From assembly GCF_023700745.1 (NCBI RefSeq), contig NZ_JAMPYG010000002.1:1-64000 (forward strand): DNA of 64,000 nucleotides, written 5' to 3'. Shown one piece after another: positions 47,437 to 56,914 of this stretch. The DNA comes from Rhodoferax sp. (lineage in GTDB: Bacteria > Pseudomonadota > Gammaproteobacteria > Burkholderiales > Burkholderiaceae_C). The position numbers and the translations under genes were made by a program. How positions within the stretch are numbered: position 1 is the stretch's first letter; each line of letters opens with the position of its first letter. The notes beneath the pieces are model-generated. The model was not told the DNA's origin. It ran no database searches and saw nothing but the letters and a program-made list of their open reading frames with translations.

Positions 47437-47588
47437 TGCGGGCGCTCACCGGGTGCATCCAAGTCATTCATGGGTCTGCAAGACACCCAGAGGAGCAGTC
47501 AATTTTCCATGGCCAGCTCCGAGTGCCGTGCGTTGGCATGGCGAAAGCCCCGAATAGCCTGCGGAATTTGCACCACCACCGAGCCGTT

Positions 47589-48764
47589 TCAGCGGGCGGC
47601 CTTGGGCCACAGCACCCACAAGTTCAGCGGCTGCTTGAGCCGACCGGCCAGTTCACCGGCAGACTCTCCCCAGCCGGCAAAATAGTCGGCCCGCACCGCG
47701 CCGCGAATGGCACTCCCCGTGTCCTGCGCCAGCACCAGCCGCTGCAAGGCAATTTGCGGCCCCTGCGAGGCCAGCCAGACCGGCGTGCCATAGGGAATGC
47801 TCTGCGGATCGACAGCAATCGAACGCCCCGGCGTCAGTGGCACGCCTTGCGCACCCCTGGGGCCAAAGGCGGCATCCAGCTCTCCCAGTGCCTCTTCCTT
47901 GAAAAACACCACGCGCGGGTTGCGCCATAGCAGCTCATTGACACGCTGCGGGTTGCGCAGCAGCCAGGCCTGAATGCCGGGCCAGGAGGCATCGCGCAGC
48001 TCGCCCTGGTCGAGCAGCCAGCGACCAATGCTCTGATAAGGATGACCGTTGTGGCCTGCATAGGCCAGGCGAATGAGGCGGGTGCTGCCGTCAGGCTCGG
48101 TCACACGGATGCGTCCCGAGCCCTGGATTTGCAGCACCATGGCCTGCACCGGGTCGTTCAGGTAAACGATTTCACGGCCGCGCAAAGCCTCTTGCGCCAT
48201 GCCAACGCTGTCCATTTCCTGTCGCGAAAACCAGGGCTGACGCGCCTTCAGGTTGGCCGGCAATTGGTACAGGGGAACCTCAAACCCGGCTCCTGGCAAG
48301 CGCCGGGCCTGCAGTTCCGGCTCAAAATAGGCGGTCAGCAAGCCTGCCACCGGCCCCCCCTGCAAAGGCTCGACACGGTAAGGCTGAAGTCGCTCCAGCA
48401 GCCACTGGCGCTGCTCGGCCTCGGAGCCAATGCTCAGACGGCGCACCTCCGGGCACAACGGTGCAAACACAGGCCCCGGGCGTTCGCAGCTTTTGAGCCA
48501 GGCATTCCAGGCTTCAAAAAGCTTATCGCGCTCAAAGCCCGGCAGCTCAGTCCAGGCGACCGGCTGCCAGCGGCTGTTGCCACGCACCAGGGCTGGCACA
48601 GACGCTGCGGTATCAGGCAGGATCAAGGGAACGCCAGGTGCTTGCAGAACGCCAGGTGCTGTCGTGCTGCTGTCCGGCGCTGGCTGGGGTGGCGTACCAC
48701 ACGCAAGCAACACGCCAGCCAGCAGGCCCGTCAGCGTCCGCCGCAAAAATAAAGGCAGCGTCAT
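47589..48764 (-). CDS. mltA: Membrane-bound lytic murein transglycosylase A
   Basis: MltA is an outer-membrane lipoprotein that cleaves peptidoglycan to anhydromuropeptides. The signal ends in the lipobox 'LLACG'. The MltA core has 'VAGLLTAYFEPELQARR', 'LQIQGSGRIRVTEPDGS', 'GHNGHPYQSIGRWL', and the 3D domain ends with 'VLAQDTGSAIRGAVRADYF' with catalytic Asp, then 'LNLWVLWPK'. The GTG at 48767 is possible, but the ATG at 48764 overlaps the nitrilase stop as TGATG; this gives 391 residues. It is the third gene of yhdP-nit-mltA. Confidence 0.94.
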   Translation of the reverse strand: MTLPLFLRRTLTGLLAGVLLACGTPPQPAPDSSTTAPGVLQAPGVPLILPDTAASVPALVRGNSRWQPVAWTELPGFERDKLFEAWNAWLKSCERPGPVFAPLCPEVRRLSIGSEAEQRQWLLERLQPYRVEPLQGGPVAGLLTAYFEPELQARRLPGAGFEVPLYQLPANLKARQPWFSRQEMDSVGMAQEALRGREIVYLNDPVQAMVLQIQGSGRIRVTEPDGSTRLIRLAYAGHNGHPYQSIGRWLLDQGELRDASWPGIQAWLLRNPQRVNELLWRNPRVVFFKEEALGELDAAFGPRGAQGVPLTPGRSIAVDPQSIPYGTPVWLASQGPQIALQRLVLAQDTGSAIRGAVRADYFAGWGESAGELAGRLKQPLNLWVLWPKAAR

Positions 48765-49603
48765 CACAGCAAGCGGTGTTCAAGTGCTGGCAAACGGCTG
48801 CGGCATTGCTGCATCAGATCCCAGGACAAGTCGGCCAGCACCACACCCGGCCCTTGCGCGCGCTCGTCCAGCACCTTGCCCCATGGATCCACCAGCATGA
48901 CGTGGCCCCAGGTGCGGCGCTGGTTGTCATGCAGGCCCCCTTGGGCCGCTGCCACCACAAAAGACAGGTTTTCAATGGCGCGGGCGCGCAACAGCAATTC
49001 CCAATGGTCGTGTCCGGTGGTGTAGGTGAAGGCGCTTGGCACCAGCATCAGGTGCGCTCCAAGCAGGGCGTAATGCCGGTACAACTCGGCAAAGCGCAGG
49101 TCGTAACACACACTCATGCCGATGCGCCAGGTATGGCCATCGCAGGAGGCCAGGTCGAAGCTGACGGGTTGCCGGCCAGCGGCCAGCACCAGTGATTCGT
49201 CATAGCGCTCCACGCCGTTGTCAAAGCGAAACAAATGCATTTTGTCGTAACGCGTCACGCATTGCCCGGTGGGCGCATGGACCAGCGAACTGTTGAACAC
49301 CCGTGCCTCAGGCGCCGCCGGGTCTGACAGGCCGGGCAACGCACTGATGGGCATGGTTCCTCCCACCAGCCACAAGCCCAGTTCATGCGCCGTGTCACTC
49401 AAAAACTGCTGTATCGGACCTTGCCCAAAAGGCTCCTGAATCGCCAATTTATCGGCATCACGGCAGCCCATCAGGCAGAAATACTCGGGCAGGACGGCCA
49501 GTTCGGCCCCCGCCAGCGCGGCCGCTTGCAGCAGCCCTTTCGCTTCGTTCAGATTGGCCGAAACATCGGACCCCGAGACCATTTGAATGGCGGCAACTTT
49601 CAT
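48764..49603 (-). CDS. Carbon-nitrogen hydrolase (Nit1-like amidase)
   Basis: The enzyme is a nitrilase-superfamily amidase. The Glu-Lys-Cys triad is in 'AVLPEYFCLMG' (Glu), 'YDKMHLFRFD' (Lys) and 'SVCYDLRFAELYR' (Cys). The pattern fits the Nit1/NitFhit branch, which hydrolyses deaminated glutathione, a metabolite repair reaction. Assigning that substrate is inference. Length is 279 residues. It overlaps yhdP by ATGA and mltA by TGATG, so it is translationally coupled on both sides. Confidence 0.9.
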   Translation of the reverse strand: MKVAAIQMVSGSDVSANLNEAKGLLQAAALAGAELAVLPEYFCLMGCRDADKLAIQEPFGQGPIQQFLSDTAHELGLWLVGGTMPISALPGLSDPAAPEARVFNSSLVHAPTGQCVTRYDKMHLFRFDNGVERYDESLVLAAGRQPVSFDLASCDGHTWRIGMSVCYDLRFAELYRHYALLGAHLMLVPSAFTYTTGHDHWELLLRARAIENLSFVVAAAQGGLHDNQRRTWGHVMLVDPWGKVLDERAQGPGVVLADLSWDLMQQCRSRLPALEHRLL

Positions 49604-52600
49604 GGTTTTATCTCCTGAATCGGCGCAGCAGAACGCGACACCTTGGTAATTTGAGGGTTGGCCCAGGGGCCGTCGATGTGAAACTCCTGGGTGGCGGATT
49701 CGATCAGCGGGCGGCGCAAAAACATCTGGGCCAGAAAAGTGCCCAGTCCAACCGCCGGATTGATCGCCGTGGCCAGCAGGGACGCGGTCCCCGTATTGAT
49801 CTCGGGGATCACCACCACCTTGATGTCCTGCGTCTCCCGGGCTATGTCGGCGCTGCCCTCCATCAAGACCGCCGCATTGACACCTTTCATTTGCAGGTTG
49901 TTGGTGAACGCCATGCCCTGGTCGATCTTCACATCACCGCGCAAAAAATCAAACGCAAACCCCTCGCTGAAAACATCCCTGAAATCCAGCGTCAAACGAC
50001 GCGGCAAGGCCTGCAGGCTCAGCACCCCGAGCAGCTTGGCAATACCCGGGTCGGCTTTGAGAAACTGGCCGGACGCCACATTGACCGTGACGGCACCACT
50101 CAGGGTCGGGTAATCGAGACTCAGGGGTGACCCCATCCAGGCCACTTGGCCTTCGAGCTTGCCACGTCCCCCCCGCACCACGTCTTTCATGCCCAGGCGA
50201 CTCAGCAAAGCGCCACTGTCGCCGACATCCAGCTTGAAATTCATCACGGTGCGCCGAGTCCCGGTCGATCTGCCTGCCAACGCCCTGGCTGCACCGGATG
50301 CCTGGGCATTGAGCGCAGACCAATTGCCACTGGCGACGAAGCTGGCCTCTGGCGTCGACAAATTGAATTGATTCAACCGCCATTCACGCACATCAGTCTG
50401 GGCACTGCGGTTCACCGCCTGCACCTCCAGACGGCCCAAATGCTTGCCGCGCAACTCAAAATCATCCACCACAATGTCAAGAGCCGGAATGCTGGCCGGT
50501 TGCGCCTCCAGCAAAGCCTCCACATCGCTCGCCACACTGGGGGCAATGGTCAAACGCGCCAAACGGGCATAGACACGCCCCTCGTTACCACCACTGGCCT
50601 GCGCATTGGGCAGCCGGTATTCCAGGTAACCATTGAGCTCAGTGGCCTGCAGGTTGGCTTGCCAGACGGCACCTTCACGGCCACCGCCAACCACCACCTG
50701 ATTGAACTGCCGGCCGCCAAATGTCAAGCGTTCCGAACGCACCGCCAACTGATCGGGCAAATACGAGGTGGCCGTGGTGCTGCCAGCCGCCAGCGCAGCA
50801 CCCGTCACCGGGGCCCCGGTGGCCTGCGTCAAAACCTCATGCCAGGCATCGACATTGAAATGGTTCAGCCTGATGTTGGCGCGTACCCCGGTTATTGGCA
50901 GCGGCGCAGATTCCTGCGCATCAAGCCCTATCTCGATGGCACCGCGCAACACCCGCGGTGCGTCCTGCGACACATCACGCTCATAGATGACATGCAGCTG
51001 GTTAGCCAAAGAAAACGTCAACCGGTCTTGCAACGGCGCTGGCGCAGCCACCAGCAAAGCGGTCTCCAGACGCAATGGCAGCAACGCGTCGGCGCTTTTG
51101 ACCAGCGGCGCAGGCAAACTCAAAGCCAATCCCTGCAAATTGCTGTTGACCACCAACTCGGACACCCCGCTGCGCAAGCCGAGCGTGGCGGTGTAGGCGG
51201 CACTGCCGCTGGCCTGCTGTGCCAGGCGCGCCACAAAGCCGAGTTCAGTCGCCTGACGCAAGCCCTCGGCCGAGGCAGTGCCATTGGCGCGTATCAGGGT
51301 CGGGGGTCGCCGGGTACCGGGTAATTCTGGTGCCAGCAGCCAGCCACCCTCCAGGCGCACGTCACCCCCCAGCATGCGCGCCTGGACACCGCTTAAAGCG
51401 AATCCGGTTTCGGAAAAGTTGACACTGCCACGGGTCCGGGTGAGCTTGGGGCTATCTGGCGTGATCTGGACATCGTTAGCCGCCAGCAAGATGCTGCCGC
51501 GCACGCTGGACTGGTTGATATTGGCAACCGGCAACTCCAGCCTGAGCTTGTAATCGGCATTGCCGGTGACCACGCTGCGGGCCAGCGCTGCGCCGGTCAT
51601 GGCGCGCAAGGGTGAGGTATTGACCAGCCGCATCAGTTCGGGCAACGGTCCCTTGAAGTCGGCATCGACCAACACCCGGGAATGGTTCAAATCATCAATC
51701 CGGGCCGCTACCTTGGTCACCTGCAGCGCCGTGCCTTCCCCCAGTCGGGCACGCGCGTTGTTGACCAGCAATTGCATGCGGTCGATCACCAGCTCGCCAC
51801 TCAGGTCTGTCAACACCGGCCAGGGCAAATCAGTCGCATCCTGCAGGCTGGGCGGTACATACGCCAGCTTGGCATCCGTCACCTGCGCGGTGATTTTGAA
51901 TGCGCCTTTTTTGGGATCAACCAAAGGCAGCTGGTCAATTTCGCCCTTGACCTGAAACCGCACCGAAGAGGCCTGACCGTCCAGCACCGCATCGCGCACG
52001 TAATCGCGCGCTGCCTGGTCTATCACCAGCGGCAGGTAACGGTGTACCTGCTTGCCCTCAGCCCGGCTCAGGTTGGCCTGCAAGTCCAGCACACCCGGGT
52101 AAAGCGCGCGCGACACCGACTTGGCCGGGTCAGCAGTTTCCCATTTGATCTGGGCCTCTCCTTCGGCGTCGGCATTGGCAAACTTGACCTTGTCCAGCTG
52201 CACCGCGATGCGATCGCCCTGCCGTTGCCAGCGGGCATCGGCTGCCAGCGTCTCAATGGGAATGCGCGGTTCCTGAAAAATTCCCGGCAAATCGACACTA
52301 CCGGCCGTCAAGGCAAGGCGTGCTTGGCCGCCTTGCTGGTCAAAATCAAAGTCCATATCAAGCCCTTTGATGCCCGGCGCTGGCGCCACGGCAGCCAATT
52401 CCAGCCGGCTGACCCTGCCGCTGGCCGCATAGCTCTGCGGCGCGCTCAATTCTCCCTGCCAGCTGGCCTGCACGGTGTCCACCTGCCCTTTGGGCGCATA
52501 GATCTGCAGCCGCTCACGAACCGTGGCAGCCAGCGGCAGACGGCTGGTAATTTGAGCCAGCGCTGCCAGGTCAAGCCGGTCGGCCTTGAACTCGCCACGC

Positions 52601-53685
52601 CCGGGCTGTCCGGCTTGCGCCTGCTCCAGCCTCAGGTAAACGTTGCCACCCGGCCAGTGCAGACCATCCGGGGTGTCAAACCGCAAGGACTCGGTGAAAA
52701 ACTCAAAACCGGATGGCAACCGCTGTCCGCCCAAGCGCCCCAGCACGCGCTGTACGGCCAGCGCCTGCAGCTCTTTCCCCAAAGCGACCTGTACTTCTGT
52801 CAGGGCCACATCGGCTGCGACCTGGGTGATGCGGCCCTGGGCTACGTCCATCCAGGCGCGCAGCGCACCCCGGCCCTTGGTCAGGTCCACCCCCAGAGGC
52901 ATGTATTGGCGCAACGCAGACAGGTCGGCGCGTTCAAATGCCGCATGCAGTTGCCCCTCCCAGTCCTGCCAGCGACCGTTCCGGCTTGCCAACAAGGGCT
53001 GCAAAAACTTGCCTCGCAAAGTAAAACGGCTACCAAGAGACTCGGGCGGGGTGGCGTCCAGCCGCATGTCGTGGTGACGGCCACGGTTGCGCACCACCAC
53101 CGACACTTGTTGCAGCAACAGCGGCTCGCCCGCCAGTTGCTCGTCGGTCCAGCGCAGCGTGCCGTCGTGAATGGCAAACTCCAGCTGCGAAAAAAACCAG
53201 TCCAGCGCCGCACTGTCGGCTTGCCGGGTATTCGAAAAATCCAGTCCGCCAATGGTGATTTTTCCGTCGGCGGCGCGCCGGATGTCAAGCTCGGGCCGAT
53301 CAATGTAAATTTGTTCAAAACCCAAACGCCACAATGAACGCGGCGATACGGCAATCAGGATCCGCGGCAAACGCAGGGCCACCCGGTCTTTCGCATCGAG
53401 CAGGGTGACGTCGGTCAACTCAAATGACGGCACCATGCCCTTGGACTGGGCTTGCACCGCCCCCACCCGCACCCTTACCCCCAGGGCCTGCGAAACCCGC
53501 GACTCCAGCTGCGGGCGAAATTCGCCGATTCGCGGCACAATCACCCAGTGCAGCGCCCCCCAGGCCAGACCGAGCAGCAGCCACGCCAATACCACCGCAG
53601 CCAGCAGCCATCGCGTCAGACTCGACCAGGTTTTCAGCAGTTTGGAGGGAAGGGGCGACACATTGATTCGATTAAAGTTGCTCAA
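49600..53685 (-). CDS. yhdP: YhdP family AsmA-like envelope protein
   Basis: This is a very long protein (about 1361 residues) with one N-terminal membrane helix (LTRWLLAAVVLAWLLLGLAW) and a repetitive beta-rich periplasmic part. YhdP is an AsmA-family bridge thought to carry phospholipids between inner and outer membranes. The C-terminus has 'MEGSADIARETQDIKVVVIPEINTG' and 'VGLGTFLAQMFLRRP', typical of the family. The listed start is a TTG eight bases from the divergent glnE ATG. A GTG at 53661 is an alternative, but neither has a ribosome binding site. Confidence 0.92.
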   Translation of the reverse strand: MSNFNRINVSPLPSKLLKTWSSLTRWLLAAVVLAWLLLGLAWGALHWVIVPRIGEFRPQLESRVSQALGVRVRVGAVQAQSKGMVPSFELTDVTLLDAKDRVALRLPRILIAVSPRSLWRLGFEQIYIDRPELDIRRAADGKITIGGLDFSNTRQADSAALDWFFSQLEFAIHDGTLRWTDEQLAGEPLLLQQVSVVVRNRGRHHDMRLDATPPESLGSRFTLRGKFLQPLLASRNGRWQDWEGQLHAAFERADLSALRQYMPLGVDLTKGRGALRAWMDVAQGRITQVAADVALTEVQVALGKELQALAVQRVLGRLGGQRLPSGFEFFTESLRFDTPDGLHWPGGNVYLRLEQAQAGQPGRGEFKADRLDLAALAQITSRLPLAATVRERLQIYAPKGQVDTVQASWQGELSAPQSYAASGRVSRLELAAVAPAPGIKGLDMDFDFDQQGGQARLALTAGSVDLPGIFQEPRIPIETLAADARWQRQGDRIAVQLDKVKFANADAEGEAQIKWETADPAKSVSRALYPGVLDLQANLSRAEGKQVHRYLPLVIDQAARDYVRDAVLDGQASSVRFQVKGEIDQLPLVDPKKGAFKITAQVTDAKLAYVPPSLQDATDLPWPVLTDLSGELVIDRMQLLVNNARARLGEGTALQVTKVAARIDDLNHSRVLVDADFKGPLPELMRLVNTSPLRAMTGAALARSVVTGNADYKLRLELPVANINQSSVRGSILLAANDVQITPDSPKLTRTRGSVNFSETGFALSGVQARMLGGDVRLEGGWLLAPELPGTRRPPTLIRANGTASAEGLRQATELGFVARLAQQASGSAAYTATLGLRSGVSELVVNSNLQGLALSLPAPLVKSADALLPLRLETALLVAAPAPLQDRLTFSLANQLHVIYERDVSQDAPRVLRGAIEIGLDAQESAPLPITGVRANIRLNHFNVDAWHEVLTQATGAPVTGAALAAGSTTATSYLPDQLAVRSERLTFGGRQFNQVVVGGGREGAVWQANLQATELNGYLEYRLPNAQASGGNEGRVYARLARLTIAPSVASDVEALLEAQPASIPALDIVVDDFELRGKHLGRLEVQAVNRSAQTDVREWRLNQFNLSTPEASFVASGNWSALNAQASGAARALAGRSTGTRRTVMNFKLDVGDSGALLSRLGMKDVVRGGRGKLEGQVAWMGSPLSLDYPTLSGAVTVNVASGQFLKADPGIAKLLGVLSLQALPRRLTLDFRDVFSEGFAFDFLRGDVKIDQGMAFTNNLQMKGVNAAVLMEGSADIARETQDIKVVVIPEINTGTASLLATAINPAVGLGTFLAQMFLRRPLIESATQEFHIDGPWANPQITKVSRSAAPIQEIKP

Positions 53686-53693
53686 GCAGAATT

Positions 53694-56402
53694 ATGACCC
53701 GACCCTTCCTGGCCACCCACTCCCGTTTTGCCCAACGTGTACGCCGCCGATATGAAGCCGAATTAGCCCTGCTGGCCCCCGGCGTGCCCGATCCGGGACA
53801 CATGCAAAACACCTTTGAGGCGCTCCAGGCACAGGGGCACAACATGGCCAACGCGCTGCGCATCACACGCCAGCTGGTGCTTGAGCGGCTGCTGTGTCTG
53901 GACTGCGAACAGCAACTGCCACTGGCCCGCGTCACCCAGGCCATGACCGAGCTGGCCGAATTCGCGCTCAACCACGCCCAGGCACAAGCCCAGTCAGCCC
54001 TCGATCAGACCCATGGCGCCCCACGCACACCGACAGGCCAGCGCGCCCAGGTCTGGATTGTGGGCATGGGCAAACTCGGCGCGCGCGAGCTCAATGTGTC
54101 CAGCGACATTGACCTGATTTACGTCTATGACGAAGACGGCGAAACGGCAGGGGATCTCCAGGGACGCGGGCGCATCACCAACCACGAATACTTTGGCAAG
54201 GTGGTGCGCGCGGTGTACGCGCTGGTGGGCGACACCACCGAGCATGGTTTTGTGTTCCGCGTCGATCTGGCCCTACGCCCTAATGGCAACTCCGGCCCGG
54301 CTGCGGTCTCGCTCGACGCGCTGGAGGAATACCTGCATGTGCAAGGGCGCGAATGGGAGCGCTTTGCCTGGCTCAAAAGCCGCGTCGTGGCACCGTTCGA
54401 GAGCGTCACCAGCGGTGCCACCCAGGCATTGAGAAAAATCGTGATGCCATTTGTCTTCCGACGCTACCTCGACTACAGCGTTTTCAATGCCTTGCGTGTG
54501 CTGCACCGGCAAATTCGCGAGCATGCCGCCAAACGCAGTACCGGCCACCCCGAGCGCGCCAATGATGTCAAGCTCTCTCGCGGCGGCATCCGCGAGATTG
54601 AGTTCACGGTGCAGCTGCTGCAAGTCGTGCGGGCAGGCCACTTCCCCGAATTGCGCACCCGCCCGACCCTGAGTGCGCTGCCGCGGCTGGTGCGCGCCAA
54701 CCTGATGTCGGAGCAGACCGCCCAGGCGCTGGCCCAGGCCTACGTCTTTTTGCGCCGGATTGAACACCGCATCCAGTACCTGGACGACCAGCAAACCCAT
54801 GTGCTGCCGACGCAGGACCACGACCTGGGCTGGATTGCCGAAACCATGGGTTTTGCCTCCTCGCAGGCGCTGCTGAGCCAGCTCGATGCCCATCGCGAGC
54901 TGGTGGCCCAGGAATTTGACAAACTGCTGGGCGGCCCCGAACCTGAATGCAAAGGCTGCAACAACGGCAAGTCCAACCATCGCAACCAGACCATTGACGA
55001 CCTGCTGCCACAGCTGGGCGACACCTTTCGCCAACGGCTTGAATCCTGGTGCCAGCACCCGCGCGTGCTGGCACTGCGCGACGAGGCCCGCGAGCGCCTG
55101 CAACGCCTGCTCGGGCGCACCGCGCAATGGGTGCGCGAAGACCGCGTGACGGAAGAAGCGGCCGTGCGTCTGGTGGACTGGATGGAACCCTTGCTGCGCC
55201 GCGAAAGCTACCTCGCCTTGCTGCTGGAGCGCCCGCAAGTGCACGAACGGCTGTTGCGCCTGCTCGGTGCCGCGCGCTGGCCGGCGCGCTATTTGCTGCT
55301 GCACCCTGGCGTGATCGACGAACTGGCCAGTCCGGCCATGATGGAGGAGCGCTTCAACGCCCAGGAGTTCGAGGCCGAACTAGACCACCGCCGGAAATCC
55401 CTGAGCGGCACCGGCGAGGACGACGAAGAAACCCTGCTCAACTTGCTGCGCCGCGGCCACCACGCCGAGGTGTTTCGCACCCTGGCACGGGATGTGGAGG
55501 GCAAGCTCACGGTAGAGCAGGTGGCCGACGACCTGAGTGCGCTGGCCGATGCAGTGCTGCGCATCACCACCCGCTGGTGCTGGGCCCACCTCAAAAAGGC
55601 GCACCGCGCGCAGCCCCAGTTCGGCATCATTGCCTACGGCAAGCTGGGTGGCAAGGAACTGGGCTACGGCAGCGATCTTGACATTGTGTTTGTTTTTGAC
55701 GACGACGATGAAGGCGCGCCGGAAGCCTATGCCGCGCTGGTGCGCAAGCTCATCAACTGGCTAACCGTCAAAACCGGCGAAGGCGACCTCTACGAAATTG
55801 ACACCGCGCTGCGCCCCAATGGCAACGCCGGGCTGCTGATCACCAGCTTCGCCGCTTATGCCAATTACCAGCAACAACGCGGCTCCAACACCGCCTGGAC
55901 CTGGGAACACCAGGCCATGACGCGCGCCCGCTGCGTGCTCGGTGATGCGTCCCTGCACGAACGTTTTGAGGCCGTGCGCAAAGCGGTGATCACCGCACCC
56001 CGTGATCCGATCAGCCTGCGCGCCGAGATTGTTGCCATGCGTGAGCGCATGGCCAGCGCAAATCCGGTCAAAAACGGAAAATTCGACATCAAACACAGCC
56101 CTGGTGGCATGATCGACGCCGAATTTGTCATGCAGTTCCTGGTGCTGTCGCAGTCTGCAGCCCACCCTGAATTGATCGCCAACGCGGGCAACATCGCGCT
56201 GCTGGAACGTGCTGAAAGCCTGGGCCTGCTGCCCGCAGGCGTAGGGCACGGCGCCGCCAGTGCCTACCGCGCCATGCGTCAGGTACAGCACAAGGCGCGC
56301 CTCAACGAAGAATCGATCCAACTCACGTCTGATGCCATGCCTGTCCAGCGCGATGCCATTCTGACCCTGTGGCGCCAGGTCTTTGCACCCTCTCACCCCT
56401 AG
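53694..56402 (+). CDS. glnE: Glutamine synthetase adenylyltransferase GlnE
   Basis: GlnE is bifunctional: it adenylylates and deadenylylates glutamine synthetase in response to PII and glutamine. Two nucleotidyltransferase halves are visible: 'VGMGKLGARELNVSSDIDLIYVYDED' (parts) near residue 122 and 'AYGKLGGKELGYGSDLDIVFVFDDDD' (parts) near 645, each with the GxG...DxD pattern. Between them is the regulatory linker. Length is 902 residues, slightly shorter than E. coli GlnE. It is divergent from yhdP. The cytochrome gene follows 15 bases after its stop. Confidence 0.96.
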   Translation: MTRPFLATHSRFAQRVRRRYEAELALLAPGVPDPGHMQNTFEALQAQGHNMANALRITRQLVLERLLCLDCEQQLPLARVTQAMTELAEFALNHAQAQAQSALDQTHGAPRTPTGQRAQVWIVGMGKLGARELNVSSDIDLIYVYDEDGETAGDLQGRGRITNHEYFGKVVRAVYALVGDTTEHGFVFRVDLALRPNGNSGPAAVSLDALEEYLHVQGREWERFAWLKSRVVAPFESVTSGATQALRKIVMPFVFRRYLDYSVFNALRVLHRQIREHAAKRSTGHPERANDVKLSRGGIREIEFTVQLLQVVRAGHFPELRTRPTLSALPRLVRANLMSEQTAQALAQAYVFLRRIEHRIQYLDDQQTHVLPTQDHDLGWIAETMGFASSQALLSQLDAHRELVAQEFDKLLGGPEPECKGCNNGKSNHRNQTIDDLLPQLGDTFRQRLESWCQHPRVLALRDEARERLQRLLGRTAQWVREDRVTEEAAVRLVDWMEPLLRRESYLALLLERPQVHERLLRLLGAARWPARYLLLHPGVIDELASPAMMEERFNAQEFEAELDHRRKSLSGTGEDDEETLLNLLRRGHHAEVFRTLARDVEGKLTVEQVADDLSALADAVLRITTRWCWAHLKKAHRAQPQFGIIAYGKLGGKELGYGSDLDIVFVFDDDDEGAPEAYAALVRKLINWLTVKTGEGDLYEIDTALRPNGNAGLLITSFAAYANYQQQRGSNTAWTWEHQAMTRARCVLGDASLHERFEAVRKAVITAPRDPISLRAEIVAMRERMASANPVKNGKFDIKHSPGGMIDAEFVMQFLVLSQSAAHPELIANAGNIALLERAESLGLLPAGVGHGAASAYRAMRQVQHKARLNEESIQLTSDAMPVQRDAILTLWRQVFAPSHP

Positions 56403-56417
56403 CCTCAGCCTGACGAC

Positions 56418-56879
56418 ATGCCAAAAACTGCCCTGATCACGCTCGTCGTTGTCACTGCCCTGCTGGGGGCCTGCAGCGATCGCATCAAAGACACCCACCC
56501 GCAACAACTGGTCAGCAAGCGCCAGACCATTTTCAAGAAATTCACCAAAACACTCGAACCCATGGGTCTGGTGGCACGGGATCGGCAAGATTACGTCAAG
56601 CCCGACTTCATGGCCAGCGCCCTGGCACTGCAAGAGCTCTCAAGCCAACCCTGGGCTTATTTCACCGCCGACGGCAATTACCCGCCGACCCGCGCCAAGC
56701 CCGAAGTCTGGAGCCAGCCCGGTGAATTCAAAAAAGCGCAGGATAACTACCTGGCGGCCATCGACACCCTGGTGCAGGTGGCAGGCAGCGCTGACCTGCC
56801 CAGCATCCGCGCCAGTGTGGAAACCGTGCAAAAAAGCTGCAAAAACTGCCACGACCAGTTCCGCAGCGACCGTCAATAG
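56418..56879 (+). CDS. Monohaem cytochrome c lipoprotein (c556-like)
   Basis: The 153-residue protein has a lipoprotein signal (ALITLVVVTALLGAC), so it should be tethered to a membrane. A four-helix-bundle pattern of the cytochrome c'/c556 type follows, with the single haem motif 'CKNCH' near the C-terminus ('VQKSCKNCHDQFR'). That C-terminal site is where the c' family carries haem. The partner is unknown. It lies 15 bases after glnE, so it is probably on the same transcript, and a terminator follows. Confidence 0.85.
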   Translation: MPKTALITLVVVTALLGACSDRIKDTHPQQLVSKRQTIFKKFTKTLEPMGLVARDRQDYVKPDFMASALALQELSSQPWAYFTADGNYPPTRAKPEVWSQPGEFKKAQDNYLAAIDTLVQVAGSADLPSIRASVETVQKSCKNCHDQFRSDRQ

Positions 56880-56883
56880 GCTT

Positions 56884-56914
56884 GCCGCAACACCAACGGT
56901 GCGGCGAATTTTTT
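56884..56914 (+). terminator. Terminator after the cytochrome c gene
   Basis: GCCGCA pairs with TGCGGC across a ten-base loop that can also pair internally, followed by GAA and six T residues. Confidence 0.75.

Noticed and set aside
51682-53337. 551-codon plus-strand open frame inside yhdP
   Set aside because: It is antisense to a secure yhdP frame, with skewed composition (high Arg, Gln, His) and no domain signal.
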